The notes under the pieces were generated by a model that saw nothing but the letters and a program-made list of their open reading frames with translations, made no database searches and was not told where the DNA came from. From assembly GCF_021172145.1 (NCBI RefSeq), contig NZ_CP089095.1, forward strand, positions 62,001-126,000: 64,000 nucleotides of DNA, given 5' to 3'. Of the stretch, positions 8,212 through 16,894 are shown one piece after another; positions within the stretch are counted from its first letter, which is position 1; every line of letters begins with the position of its first letter. The position numbers and the translations under genes were made by a program. Source of the DNA: Flavobacterium cyclinae. GTDB taxonomy: Bacteria > Bacteroidota > Bacteroidia > Flavobacteriales > Flavobacteriaceae.

Positions 8212-9299
8212 AAAAAGCCCTACTTTTTTTCTGTTTTTCTGTTTCGTTTGTTTTCTCACAAGAAAATAATCCAGCCTATATTGATGTTCAACTTTTCAGA
8301 GGTAATATCATCAAACATACTGATGATATTGGACATTTAATTACAGGCCATCCCGATGGTTTTATGTTAAGTTACAATTGGAAAACATTTGGTAAAAAAG
8401 AATGGGAACAAGTTTATAATTATCCAGATTATGGTATTTCATTCCATTATTTAGACTTCCAAAATCAATATTTAGGCTATAATATTGCCCTAGGATTACA
8501 TTACAATTTTTACTTTTTGAATCGAAATTTAATGTTTCGAATTTCACAAGGTATTGGTGTTACTTCAAATCCATACGATAAGGAATCCAATAATAAGAAC
8601 AATGCTTTTGGAACAAGACTAATGGATAATAATTATGTACTGTTGCAATATAAAAAGGAAAATATTTTTAATAGGTTTGGTTTTCAAGCGGGTTTTATGT
8701 TAACTCATTTTTCTAATGGAAGACTTAAAGCACCAAATAGCGGAATTAATACTTTTGCATTAAATGTTGGGTTAAATTATAACCTAACAAGCAAAAAACA
8801 AGAATTTATTGTTGATTCATTACCATCAAAAGCTTCTTACAGAGAGAGAATCAAATATAATATAGCATTTAGAACAGGAATTTCAGAAGGACCTGTTCCT
8901 CATTTAGGTCAACGTCAGTTTTATCATTTTGGTTTTTATGCAGATAAAAGAATTGGAAGAAAAAGTGCAATACAAATTGGAACCGATATTTTCTTTTCAA
9001 GATATTTAATTGATTACATCGAGTTTACATCGGTAGCTTTTCCTGAAAAAAATAGTGATCCTAATACTGATTATAAAAGAATAGGACTTGTTTTAGGACA
9101 TGAATTGTTTATAAATAAACTATCAATAGAAACACAATTAGGGTATTATGTTTATAAGCCATTTGATTATGAAACAAACCTTTATCAAAGACTCGGAGTA
9201 AAATATTATATTTACAAAAATATTTTTACGGGTGTAGGTTTAAAAGCGCATGGAGGAAGAGCAGAGGCAGGGGAATTTTCAATAGGAATAAGATTGTAA
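8208..9299 (+). CDS. PagL-like acyloxyacyl hydrolase (lipid A 3-O-deacylase family)
   Basis: A 363-residue outer-membrane protein with a signal peptide of about 16 residues ending in VFSQ. Alternating aromatic strands indicate a beta-barrel. The THFSNGRLKAPNSGIN stretch near residue 160 matches the PagL/acyloxyacyl hydrolase active-site motif (His-x-Ser-Asn). PagL removes a 3-O-linked acyl chain from lipid A in the outer leaflet. A second half of about 170 residues makes it longer than PagL itself, as is usual for Bacteroidota members. I chose the ATG at 8208, which overlaps the rfbD stop and directly precedes the signal peptide, over an upstream ATG. Its place directly after rfbD suggests co-expression of lipid A remodelling with O-antigen synthesis. 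Confidence 0.75.
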   Translation: MKKALLFFCFSVSFVFSQENNPAYIDVQLFRGNIIKHTDDIGHLITGHPDGFMLSYNWKTFGKKEWEQVYNYPDYGISFHYLDFQNQYLGYNIALGLHYNFYFLNRNLMFRISQGIGVTSNPYDKESNNKNNAFGTRLMDNNYVLLQYKKENIFNRFGFQAGFMLTHFSNGRLKAPNSGINTFALNVGLNYNLTSKKQEFIVDSLPSKASYRERIKYNIAFRTGISEGPVPHLGQRQFYHFGFYADKRIGRKSAIQIGTDIFFSRYLIDYIEFTSVAFPEKNSDPNTDYKRIGLVLGHELFINKLSIETQLGYYVYKPFDYETNLYQRLGVKYYIYKNIFTGVGLKAHGGRAEAGEFSIGIRL

Positions 9300-9355
9300 A
9301 TCACAGAAAATCGCTTAAAACTAGATTAGGTTATTATAAAAATTAAATAAAACAG

Positions 9356-10114
9356 ATGAAAAAATACTTCATATATCTTCTATTACTTATAATGGCAAGC
9401 TGCGGTATTTCTGAAGATTGTTTTAAAGGGAATGGCAATCAAATTACCAAAACATATCCATTAGAAGGATTTACAAAAATCAAAGTATATAGTGGTGTAG
9501 GATTAGTGGTTAAAGAAGGTATTAATTATGAAGTTAAAATTAATACATCCGATAATATTATTGATGATATAGATGTACGATTAAATGGCGATATGTTAGT
9601 CATAAAAGACAATTCAACTTGTAATATTGCTAGAGATTACGGGCAAACAAAAGTAGTTGTTACTATTCCAGATGGAACGGTTTTTCCTGCTATTGTCGAG
9701 TTAGAATTGCACAGTAAAACGGAACAAAAAATAGAATCGGATGGTGTATTACATTCTAGAGTAGTTCGATTGTTTTCGTTAGGTGATGATGGAGATGAAG
9801 CAGGAACAGGAGATTTTAATGTTCAGGTCAATAATGAGCAATTAGTAGTAGAGAGTAATACGGTTTCCAATTATTATGTTAATGGAAATACAAATCAAAT
9901 GTTGTTAAATTTTTATTTTGGAAACGGTCGTTTTTACGGTGACGCATTTTATGCCCAAACTATTAAAGTTTTTCATAGAGGTTCTAACGACATGTTTGTT
10001 TATCCCGTTAATCAAATAGAAGGAACTATTTTCGCAACCGGAAATGTGGTATTGAAAAATGTACCTCCAATTGTGGATGTAGAAGAAGTGTTTAGAGGTA
10101 GAGTAATATATTAG
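9356..10114 (+). CDS. lipoprotein with GIN/DUF2807 (head adhesin-like) domain
   Basis: The 252-residue product has a lipoprotein signal peptide with the lipobox MASC, so the mature chain starts at Cys-16. The rest is a right-handed beta-helix-like domain of the putative auto-transporter adhesin head type, recognisable from GFTKIKVYSGVGLVVKEG and the ladder of ND-DMLVIKD, VVTIPD and LELHS strands. Such proteins are common in Bacteroidota and have no proven function. It lies 3 bases before a glycosyltransferase gene within the polysaccharide operon. Confidence 0.75.
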   Translation: MKKYFIYLLLLIMASCGISEDCFKGNGNQITKTYPLEGFTKIKVYSGVGLVVKEGINYEVKINTSDNIIDDIDVRLNGDMLVIKDNSTCNIARDYGQTKVVVTIPDGTVFPAIVELELHSKTEQKIESDGVLHSRVVRLFSLGDDGDEAGTGDFNVQVNNEQLVVESNTVSNYYVNGNTNQMLLNFYFGNGRFYGDAFYAQTIKVFHRGSNDMFVYPVNQIEGTIFATGNVVLKNVPPIVDVEEVFRGRVIY

Positions 10115-10117
10115 TTT

Positions 10118-11035
10118 ATGAAATTATCAGTTGTTTCTCCAGTTTATAGAGCTGAGTTAGTTTTAGAAGAGTTAGTAGAAAGAATTTCAAATAGTATTCC
10201 ATCAGCTTTTAATTCTTTTGAAATTATACTAGTGGATGATTTTAGTCCAGATAAATCATGGCAAAAAATTGAAGAGATTTCAAAAAGAAACAACAATGTA
10301 AGAGGTTTTAAATTAAGTAGAAATTTTGGTCAACATTATGCAATTACAGCGGGTTTAAATCAAGTAAAAGGAGATTATATTGTAGTTTTAGATTGCGATT
10401 TACAAGATCAACCTGAAGAAATTAATAAATTATTTGTTGAATCTCAGAAAGGATACGATATTGTTTTAGCCAGAAGATATGAAAGAAAAGATTCTCTTTA
10501 CAAAAAAACAGTTTCAAAATTATTTTACAAAACTCTATCCTATTTAACAGGAACAAAACAAGATGCAACAGTTGCAAATTTTGGAATTTATTCTAAACAA
10601 GTTATAGATGAGGTTGTAAAATTAGAAGAGAAAATCAAATACTTTCCCACTATGGTGAAATGGGTTGGGTTTTCAACAAGTTTTGTAAATGTTGAACACG
10701 CATCAAGATCAGAAGGAAAATCAAATTATAATTTAAAAAAATTACTCAATTTAGCCTTAGATATTATTTTAGCCTATTCAGACAAGCCTTTGCGATTAAT
10801 AATTAAATTTGGATTATCCATTGCATTGATATCTTTTATAATGGTTATTTATGTTTTATTTGAAAAGATGACAGGAAAAGTTTCAGTTAGTGGGTATGCA
10901 AGTTTAATTATTAGTATTTGGTTTTTGAGCGGGTGTTTATTAACCACACTTGGAGTAGTAGGTTTATACATAGGTAAAATCTTTGAAGGTGTTAAAAACA
11001 GACCAAGTTATATTATAGAAAAATCAACAGAATGA
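10118..11035 (+). CDS. GtrB/DPM1-type family 2 glycosyltransferase
   Basis: The 305-residue protein has a GT2 domain over residues 1-220 with VSPVYRAE, VDDFSPDKSW, the FKLSRNFGQHYAITAGL segment and the DLQDQPEE motif. All are typical of GtrB and dolichol-phosphate-sugar synthases. Two membrane segments follow at about residues 225-247 and 260-283. This class moves a sugar from a nucleotide donor to undecaprenyl phosphate on the cytoplasmic side. The next two genes make dTDP-Fuc4NAc, so that sugar is a possible donor; this is inference. It overlaps the next gene by 4 bases. Confidence 0.85.
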   Translation: MKLSVVSPVYRAELVLEELVERISNSIPSAFNSFEIILVDDFSPDKSWQKIEEISKRNNNVRGFKLSRNFGQHYAITAGLNQVKGDYIVVLDCDLQDQPEEINKLFVESQKGYDIVLARRYERKDSLYKKTVSKLFYKTLSYLTGTKQDATVANFGIYSKQVIDEVVKLEEKIKYFPTMVKWVGFSTSFVNVEHASRSEGKSNYNLKKLLNLALDIILAYSDKPLRLIIKFGLSIALISFIMVIYVLFEKMTGKVSVSGYASLIISIWFLSGCLLTTLGVVGLYIGKIFEGVKNRPSYIIEKSTE

Positions 11036-11718
11036 TAAATCAACTTGATTGGGATTCAAATTTTTTTGAATTGCAAATAGCAGAATGTTTTATAGATAAT
11101 CAATCCGTTATTAATGTTGAAAAAACGTATGATTTGATTTATGTTTTTTGTAATTCTGATAAAGATATTAATCTACCTGGATATAGTGAATCATATAAAG
11201 AAAATAAGATTGTCTATATTAAAGATTTAGTTAAAAATCAATTAGATTCTGAGAATATTTTAAGTTTTTCTAGTAAAAATTTTTCAAGAGAGCAATTATA
11301 TGAATTGTCTTTTGAAAGTGGAAAATATAGTCGTTTTAAAAAAGATAAAAAATTTTCAATTCAACAGTTTGAAAATCTTTATAAAAGATGGATAGATAAT
11401 TCTCTTGATTTTGGTTTTTCAGATGATATTTTAGTCTATGTTGAAGAAAAAAAAATAATTGGCTTTATAAGTTACAAAATTAAAAAAAACGAAGCAACAA
11501 TTGGTTTAGTTGCAGTTCTACCTAATCATCAAGGAAAAGGAATAGGAAAAAAATTATTACAAGTTGTTGAAAATGAATTAATTAAAAACGATATAAAAAT
11601 TCTTAATATTCCTACACAAAAAGAGAATTTTGAGGCGTGTTCATTTTATGAAAAACAAGGTTATAAAGTTAAGCAAAGTATAATTATTAAACATTTTTGG
11701 AGAAATGATTCCATTTAA
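11032..11718 (+). CDS. GNAT N-acetyltransferase, RffC/WecD-like
   Basis: The 228-residue protein starts with LDWDSNFFELQIA, the N-terminal signature of dTDP-4-amino-sugar acetyltransferases of the RffC (WecD) type. It ends in a GNAT domain with the acetyl-CoA loop VLPNHQGKGIGKKLL at about residues 162-176 and ACSFYEKQGYK. RffC acetylates dTDP-4-amino-4,6-dideoxygalactose to dTDP-Fuc4NAc. It lies directly before and overlaps the matching aminotransferase by 14 bases, which supports the assignment. Acceptor specificity cannot be read from the sequence alone. Confidence 0.8.
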   Translation: MINQLDWDSNFFELQIAECFIDNQSVINVEKTYDLIYVFCNSDKDINLPGYSESYKENKIVYIKDLVKNQLDSENILSFSSKNFSREQLYELSFESGKYSRFKKDKKFSIQQFENLYKRWIDNSLDFGFSDDILVYVEEKKIIGFISYKIKKNEATIGLVAVLPNHQGKGIGKKLLQVVENELIKNDIKILNIPTQKENFEACSFYEKQGYKVKQSIIIKHFWRNDSI

Positions 11719-12829
11719 TAAACCCTATTTAACAGGTAAAGAAACCCAATATATAGAAGAAGCAGTGAAATCAGGTAAAATTTCAGGTAATGGAATTTTT
11801 ACTCAAAAGTGCCAACAATTTTTTGAATCTAATTATGGTTTCAAAAAATCGTTGTTAACCACTTCTTGTACTGATGCTTTAGAAATGGCTGCTATTTTAA
11901 TAAATATTAAAGAGGGTGATGAAGTAATTATACCATCTTATACTTTTGTTTCAACAGCAAATGCATTTGTTTTAAGAGGAGCAAAAATTGTGTTTGCTGA
12001 TAGTATGCCAAACCATCCAAATATCGATGCTTCTAAAATAGAATCTTTAATTACTTCTAAAACAAAAGCTATTGTTCCAGTTCATTATGCAGGTGTAGCA
12101 TGTGATATGGATACGATTATGGATCTAGCAAAAAAGTATAAATTATTTGTGGTGGAAGATGCCGCTCAAGCTATAGATAGTTATTATACAGGAAAAGATG
12201 GAATTAAAAAAGCATTAGGATCTATTGGTCATTTAGCTGCTTTTTCATTCCATGAAACCAAGAATATTATTTCTGGAGAAGGCGGAATGTTAGCCATTAA
12301 CGATGAACAATTTATCAATCGAGCTGAAATAATATGGGAAAAAGGTACAAATCGTTCTTCATTTTTCAGAGGAGAAGTAGATAAATATGGTTGGGTTGAT
12401 GTGGGAAGTTCATTTTTACCTTCTGAAATTGTTGCAGCTTTTTTATGGGCACAATTAGAAAATCTTGAAAATATTCAAAATACAAGAAAGGCACATTGGG
12501 AAAATTATAATTTGGAATTAAATGAATGGGCAAAAAAACATGAAATTAGTTTACCTGAATTACCTAGTTATGCCAAAAATAATGCTCATATGTTTTATTT
12601 AGTGTGTAAAAATTTAGAACAAAGAACCGCTTTAATTCAACATTTAAAACAAAATGGAATAATGGCAGTTTTTCATTATATTAGTTTGCATAAAAGCCCA
12701 TTTTATGAAAGCAAACACGATGGTAGAATTTTACCTGAAACGGATAATTTTACAGATTGTTTACTTCGTTTACCATTATTTTTAGAATTAGAAACAGATT
12801 TGGTAATTAATTGTTTAAAAAAATATTAA
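11705..12829 (+). CDS. rffA: dTDP-4-amino-4,6-dideoxygalactose transaminase
   Basis: A PLP-dependent DegT/DnrJ/EryC1/StrS aminotransferase of 374 residues, the normal length for RffA (WecE). It uses glutamate to aminate dTDP-4-keto-6-deoxyglucose, the RfbB product. The opening IPFNKPYLTGKE, the VVEDAAQAI segment with the cofactor-binding Asp, and FHETKNIISGEGG with the Schiff-base Lys-186 are specific to the WecE branch. With the gene before and rfbA/rfbB it completes a route to dTDP-Fuc4NAc. A strong hairpin terminator follows. Confidence 0.92.
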   Translation: MIPFNKPYLTGKETQYIEEAVKSGKISGNGIFTQKCQQFFESNYGFKKSLLTTSCTDALEMAAILINIKEGDEVIIPSYTFVSTANAFVLRGAKIVFADSMPNHPNIDASKIESLITSKTKAIVPVHYAGVACDMDTIMDLAKKYKLFVVEDAAQAIDSYYTGKDGIKKALGSIGHLAAFSFHETKNIISGEGGMLAINDEQFINRAEIIWEKGTNRSSFFRGEVDKYGWVDVGSSFLPSEIVAAFLWAQLENLENIQNTRKAHWENYNLELNEWAKKHEISLPELPSYAKNNAHMFYLVCKNLEQRTALIQHLKQNGIMAVFHYISLHKSPFYESKHDGRILPETDNFTDCLLRLPLFLELETDLVINCLKKY

Positions 12830-12870
12830 AAAAAGGCTGGTTTTAATTTATTAAAACCAGCCTTTTTTAT
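12828..12870. terminator. bidirectional rho-independent terminator
   Basis: The arms AAGGCTGGTTTTAAT and ATTAAAACCAGCCTT pair almost without a loop, with an A-run on the left and a T-run on the right. It lies between the convergent genes ending at 12829 and 12890 and can serve both. Confidence 0.9.
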
Positions 12871-12889
12871 TTTGAGTAAATTTTGTCTT

Positions 12890-14386
12890 TTATTCAAAAT
12901 AAAGTTTAGCTCCTTTTTTATCTCCAAGTTTTACAATTACTACACCGTTAATCATTTTTATAGATTCTTCATTTGGCCATACTGCCATATTACTTATTGA
13001 ATCTTTAACAGAATCGTATTGTTCTTTATTTATCATATTAAAATCGCCAATATTTGAAAGTTTAAAGAAATTATTTACTCTGTAATTATCTGCTTCTCCC
13101 CAGTGGAATATTGAACCACCAAAAATTTCACTTTTATCCAATCTGAATTTTTGATGATATTCAAAATCGAAGAAACCATAAAAATATACAACTTTTTCAG
13201 TAGTTTCAAAATTAGGATATTTCTTCAAAATTAAATCATACATCTTTTCAGAGTTACGTTTATCGTAAAGATAAATTTTGTTACAAGTATAAAACAGATT
13301 GGTAATAAAATAAATATTACAGATAATAATTAAGGATATAAATGTTGAAGTAATGTAATTGTATTTATTAATATTAAAAGATTTAATAAAAAACACAATT
13401 AAAAATGCAAAGATAATACCCGTAGTAACATAAATTCTAGGTGGATGATAACCATTAGAGATAAATAATGAAACTAAAAATGGACTTAATATTAAAAAGA
13501 ATAGAACTAATAATTTTAAAATAAAATATTTTTTTTCAATAAAAAAGCGAATAAGAAGAATAACTGAAATTAGGGGAACAATTATAAATAATTTTTCACC
13601 ATAGTAAAAACTACCTTTTAGATTATTAATCCAAATATCAAAAAACATTGAAATCATGTTGTTTGAGTTTCCAGAAGTAAAGGATAATAAATACCCGCTA
13701 TCTTTAATAGGTGGACAAATAATTTTAACGGATATAGAATAAAGAACAATAGAAAACAAAATTAATCCTGCAAAAACAAATAAATTTTTTATTTCTTTTT
13801 TTTGATTAAAGTCTTCATTGTGTAATTTTTGAAAAAAGTGAATTACATAAATAGTCACAGGAAATAATATTAGAATTTGATACATTGAAGTAGCAAACAT
13901 TATTATTAAACTAGCAAGTAACAAATAAAAAAACAATTTGATTTTTGAACTATTTTCAATGTTTTTTATAAAAATTTCAACACTAATTACAGATAAAAGA
14001 ACACCTAAACCAGCAATATCTGACATCATATAAAATACAACCTGATATGATATTTGAGGAATAGTGATAAATAGACCACAAAAGAAATAGGCATAAATAT
14101 TTTCAAACTTAAAAAGTTTAGAAAGTCTAACAGCAGAAACACTAAAGAAAAATAACCCCAGAATTAAAGTAAAATATTGTAAATGACCATTAAAGAGGTG
14201 ATATCTAATTAAATTTTGACCCCATCTCCCCATATCTAATGCAAAATCAGATAAAATAGGAATTTCATTATCTACACTTAATGTATAATTTGAAAGTGCA
14301 AAACCATAAGCGACTAGTGATAAAAAAAATGTAAAAAAATACATTTTTATATCTTTTTCAAACCCTTTGTTTAATAAATTATTCAT
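12890..14386 (-). CDS. GtrII-like polytopic glucosyltransferase-domain protein
   Basis: The 498-residue protein has about 10-11 membrane segments over residues 15-365 and a C-terminal domain of about 130 residues. The early extracytoplasmic loop LSVDNEIPI, followed by LDMGRWG, resembles the Glucos_trans_II (GtrII) family. Those proteins transfer a sugar from an undecaprenyl-phosphate carrier onto O-antigen in the periplasm. It is the only reverse-strand gene within the polysaccharide locus and faces the GtrB-like and Fuc4NAc genes. A GtrB plus GtrII pair is the minimal O-antigen side-chain modification set. No GtrA flippase is visible nearby. Confidence 0.65.
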   Translation of the reverse strand: MNNLLNKGFEKDIKMYFFTFFLSLVAYGFALSNYTLSVDNEIPILSDFALDMGRWGQNLIRYHLFNGHLQYFTLILGLFFFSVSAVRLSKLFKFENIYAYFFCGLFITIPQISYQVVFYMMSDIAGLGVLLSVISVEIFIKNIENSSKIKLFFYLLLASLIIMFATSMYQILILFPVTIYVIHFFQKLHNEDFNQKKEIKNLFVFAGLILFSIVLYSISVKIICPPIKDSGYLLSFTSGNSNNMISMFFDIWINNLKGSFYYGEKLFIIVPLISVILLIRFFIEKKYFILKLLVLFFLILSPFLVSLFISNGYHPPRIYVTTGIIFAFLIVFFIKSFNINKYNYITSTFISLIIICNIYFITNLFYTCNKIYLYDKRNSEKMYDLILKKYPNFETTEKVVYFYGFFDFEYHQKFRLDKSEIFGGSIFHWGEADNYRVNNFFKLSNIGDFNMINKEQYDSVKDSISNMAVWPNEESIKMINGVVIVKLGDKKGAKLYFE

Positions 14387-14487
14387 GTGAAAAATGATGT
14401 TTTTAAATTTCAGTAAAAATAAATAAATTAACTTGCACGATAATAAGATAATTCTTTAATTTGTCAAAAAAATTAAACCTTAAAAAG

Positions 14488-15033
14488 ATGAAAAATTATT
14501 ATTTTTCTTTATTGATAGTTTGTTTGTTTTCTTTTGTAGGATGCAAAAATGAAAACACAGATGCTACTACTCCTGCAACTGAAGTTGAAGAGACGGTTAA
14601 ACAATTTAAAGTTACAGTAAATTTTATAGCAGCTAAAAAAGACGATTTTTGTCTATTATACACAGAAGACAACACAGTTAATTTTGGTGAAAATGGAGTT
14701 TGGAAATCAATTGAAGGAAGCGAAAATGAACAACAAGTAGAGTTTCAATTACCAGCAGATGTATTTCCAACACACCTTAGATTGGATTTAGGTATTAAAC
14801 CAGATCAGTCTGATGTTACATTAAAATCTGTTATTTTAGAATATAACGGTAATAAAAAAGAAATTGTAGGTCAAGAACTTGGAATGTATTTTAGAGCTGA
14901 TGAAAACACTTGTACTTTTGATCCATCAACAGGAGTGGTGAAATCAAATATTGAAAACGGTGTTAGACAAAACCCATCATTGTACCCTCAAGAGCCTACA
15001 TTAAAGCAAGAAATTGAAAAATTAGCAAAATAA
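14488..15033 (+). CDS. lipoprotein, paralogue of the 15125 gene
   Basis: The 181-residue product has a lipoprotein signal peptide with lipobox FVGC and a low-complexity Thr/Glu linker after the Cys. A beta-rich domain follows with VNFGENGVWKSIEG, LPADVFPTHLRLDLG and NPSLYPQEPTLKQEI. The next gene repeats this domain. An upstream TTG start (14461) would add nine residues before the signal peptide and was not chosen. A small beta-sandwich, perhaps carbohydrate-binding, is my inference from the strand pattern. It is bounded downstream by its own hairpin terminator. Confidence 0.7.
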   Translation: MKNYYFSLLIVCLFSFVGCKNENTDATTPATEVEETVKQFKVTVNFIAAKKDDFCLLYTEDNTVNFGENGVWKSIEGSENEQQVEFQLPADVFPTHLRLDLGIKPDQSDVTLKSVILEYNGNKKEIVGQELGMYFRADENTCTFDPSTGVVKSNIENGVRQNPSLYPQEPTLKQEIEKLAK

Positions 15034-15054
15034 AAATATTTTTATAGTATATTT

Positions 15055-15085
15055 AAAAAAGTGAACTGCGGTTCACTTTTTTTTA
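15055..15085 (+). terminator. rho-independent terminator after the 14488 lipoprotein gene
   Basis: GTGAAC and GTTCAC, extended by six A-T pairs, enclose the loop TGCG and are followed by a run of eight T. Confidence 0.88.
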
Positions 15086-15124
15086 TTTAATAAATCAGTT
15101 ATATTTACTTTAAATTAGTTTAAA

Positions 15125-15634
15125 ATGGTAAAGAATTTATTTCTTATTTGTTTATCAATTTTCATTTTCAGTTGTGAAAATGAATCTGCATCTAATTCTT
15201 TAAAAATGTCGCTAGATGCTGTTATTCAAAAATCGGATTCAATAGCTGTATATTATACAACGAGTAATTCAGTTGCATTTCATAAAGAAGCATCCTATTG
15301 GATAAAAGTAAAAGGAAGTAAAAAAAATCAAACCATTAATTTTACATTTCCAGATACCATTCAACCGAAACAAATTAGAATAGATTTTGGTCGTAATAAA
15401 AAACAACCCGAAATCATATTAAATGAAATAGCCTTTTATTATAAAAAAGAAAAAATTACAGCTAAAGGAGAAGAAGTATATTTTTTATTTAGGGTAGATG
15501 AATCAAATACAGTAATTGATAAATTAGTTGGAAGTTTAAAAAGAAAAGAACCTAATCAAGCAACAGGTCCATCACTATATCCTAAAGGCGATAAATTATA
15601 TAACAAATTAAGCCAATTGTATACTGAAAAGTAA
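15125..15634 (+). CDS. lipoprotein, paralogue of the 14488 gene
   Basis: The 169-residue product has a signal peptide with lipobox IFSC. Its mature domain aligns with the previous lipoprotein: VKGSKKNQTINFTFPD, a KQIRIDFG strand, and PSLYPKGDKLYNKL near the C-terminus. Identity is low, so the duplication is old. The stop codon directly abuts the ATG of the flippase gene, so this copy belongs to the downstream operon while the other has its own terminator. Function is unknown. Confidence 0.7.
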   Translation: MVKNLFLICLSIFIFSCENESASNSLKMSLDAVIQKSDSIAVYYTTSNSVAFHKEASYWIKVKGSKKNQTINFTFPDTIQPKQIRIDFGRNKKQPEIILNEIAFYYKKEKITAKGEEVYFLFRVDESNTVIDKLVGSLKRKEPNQATGPSLYPKGDKLYNKLSQLYTEK

Positions 15635-16894
15635 ATGCTAAAAATCTTTAATAAAATACTATTTCATCCTCAATTTCATAAACTTAGTATTTATGGTTTT
15701 GGTCAACTTTTCAATTTGGTTACACCCCTGTTGGTTGTTCCCTATATTGTATCAGTTTGTGGTGAAGAAAATTTTGGGAAAACAGCTGTGGGAATGGCGA
15801 TTGCTTTTTTCTTAATTGTATTTATCGATTTTGGTTCAGATATTATTGGAGTCAGAGAAGTTTCAGTTAACAGAGATAATCCAGAAGTATTAAATAAAAT
15901 TTTTACAACAACATATGCTGTAAAAGGAATTATTTTGTTGATTGTTTTAACTTTTGCATCTTTTATTTTCTTTACTTTTCCTTTTTTCAAATCCGAAAAA
16001 ATAATGTTTACCTTAGGGCTTTCGGTATTAATAGGGCAATTTCTTAATCCCACATGGTTCTTACAAGGAATTGAAAATGTAAAATGGATTACATTAGTTA
16101 ACATTATATCAAAAGGTATATATCTATTAGGGATATTCTTTACTATAAAAAAAGAAACAGATTATATATACGTCAATTTATGGTGGGGTTTAGGAATGAT
16201 TTTCTCAAACTTTTTGATTCTTATATGGATTATTAAAAAACATCGATTCTCTTTTTTAATGGTAAATAAAGAAGAAGTTTTTAAACATATTAAAAATGAC
16301 TTCTCTATGTTTTCATCTCAAATTTTTGTTTCATTACAATTATACGCACCGGTTGTTTTAATTAGTTATTTTGGAAATAATTTAATGGCAGGTCAATATC
16401 GAATAGTAGAACAAATTATTGTAATATTCAAAACATATATCTTTCTATTTTTTAATTATGTTTTCCCAAGAGTTTGTTATTTAATTGAAACAGATTTTAA
16501 AAGAGGATTAAAAAATTGGATAATTTATAACGGGTTTAATTTTGTTTTTGTATTAATAAGCATGGCACTTTTTCATCTTTTCTCATACGAAATTGTAGCT
16601 TATTTTAATCCAACTAACAGATATGTTTTAAGTAATTTGCTAGAGGTAGCTGTATTTATTCCCTTAATATTAGCTATTTCGGTTCCTTTAAAACAATTAA
16701 TACTAGCTTTAAATTATAAAAAATTTTATGTTCGATTGACGTCAATTATGGTGCTAATTAACTTATTGGCTATCGTATTTTTACTTCCTTTATTTAAAGT
16801 TTATGGTGTTTTTTATTCTTTAATTGCAACAGATTTAATAGTTATAATTTTTTATATTTACCAATTAAAGAAAAACAACAAATTTCATGATTAA
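15635..16894 (+). CDS. Wzx-type O-antigen flippase
   Basis: The 419-residue polytopic membrane protein has about 12 predicted membrane segments spread over its length. It begins with HKLSIYGFGQLFNLVTPLL, typical of the polysaccharide transport (PST/MATE) family. Wzx moves undecaprenyl-diphosphate-linked repeat units across the inner membrane. The PWF-type motif NPTWFLQGIE at about residues 131-140 is a common Wzx signature. It overlaps the next gene by 8 bases. With the polymerase and Wzz-like genes it indicates a Wzx/Wzy-dependent pathway. Confidence 0.87.
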   Translation: MLKIFNKILFHPQFHKLSIYGFGQLFNLVTPLLVVPYIVSVCGEENFGKTAVGMAIAFFLIVFIDFGSDIIGVREVSVNRDNPEVLNKIFTTTYAVKGIILLIVLTFASFIFFTFPFFKSEKIMFTLGLSVLIGQFLNPTWFLQGIENVKWITLVNIISKGIYLLGIFFTIKKETDYIYVNLWWGLGMIFSNFLILIWIIKKHRFSFLMVNKEEVFKHIKNDFSMFSSQIFVSLQLYAPVVLISYFGNNLMAGQYRIVEQIIVIFKTYIFLFFNYVFPRVCYLIETDFKRGLKNWIIYNGFNFVFVLISMALFHLFSYEIVAYFNPTNRYVLSNLLEVAVFIPLILAISVPLKQLILALNYKKFYVRLTSIMVLINLLAIVFLLPLFKVYGVFYSLIATDLIVIIFYIYQLKKNNKFHD

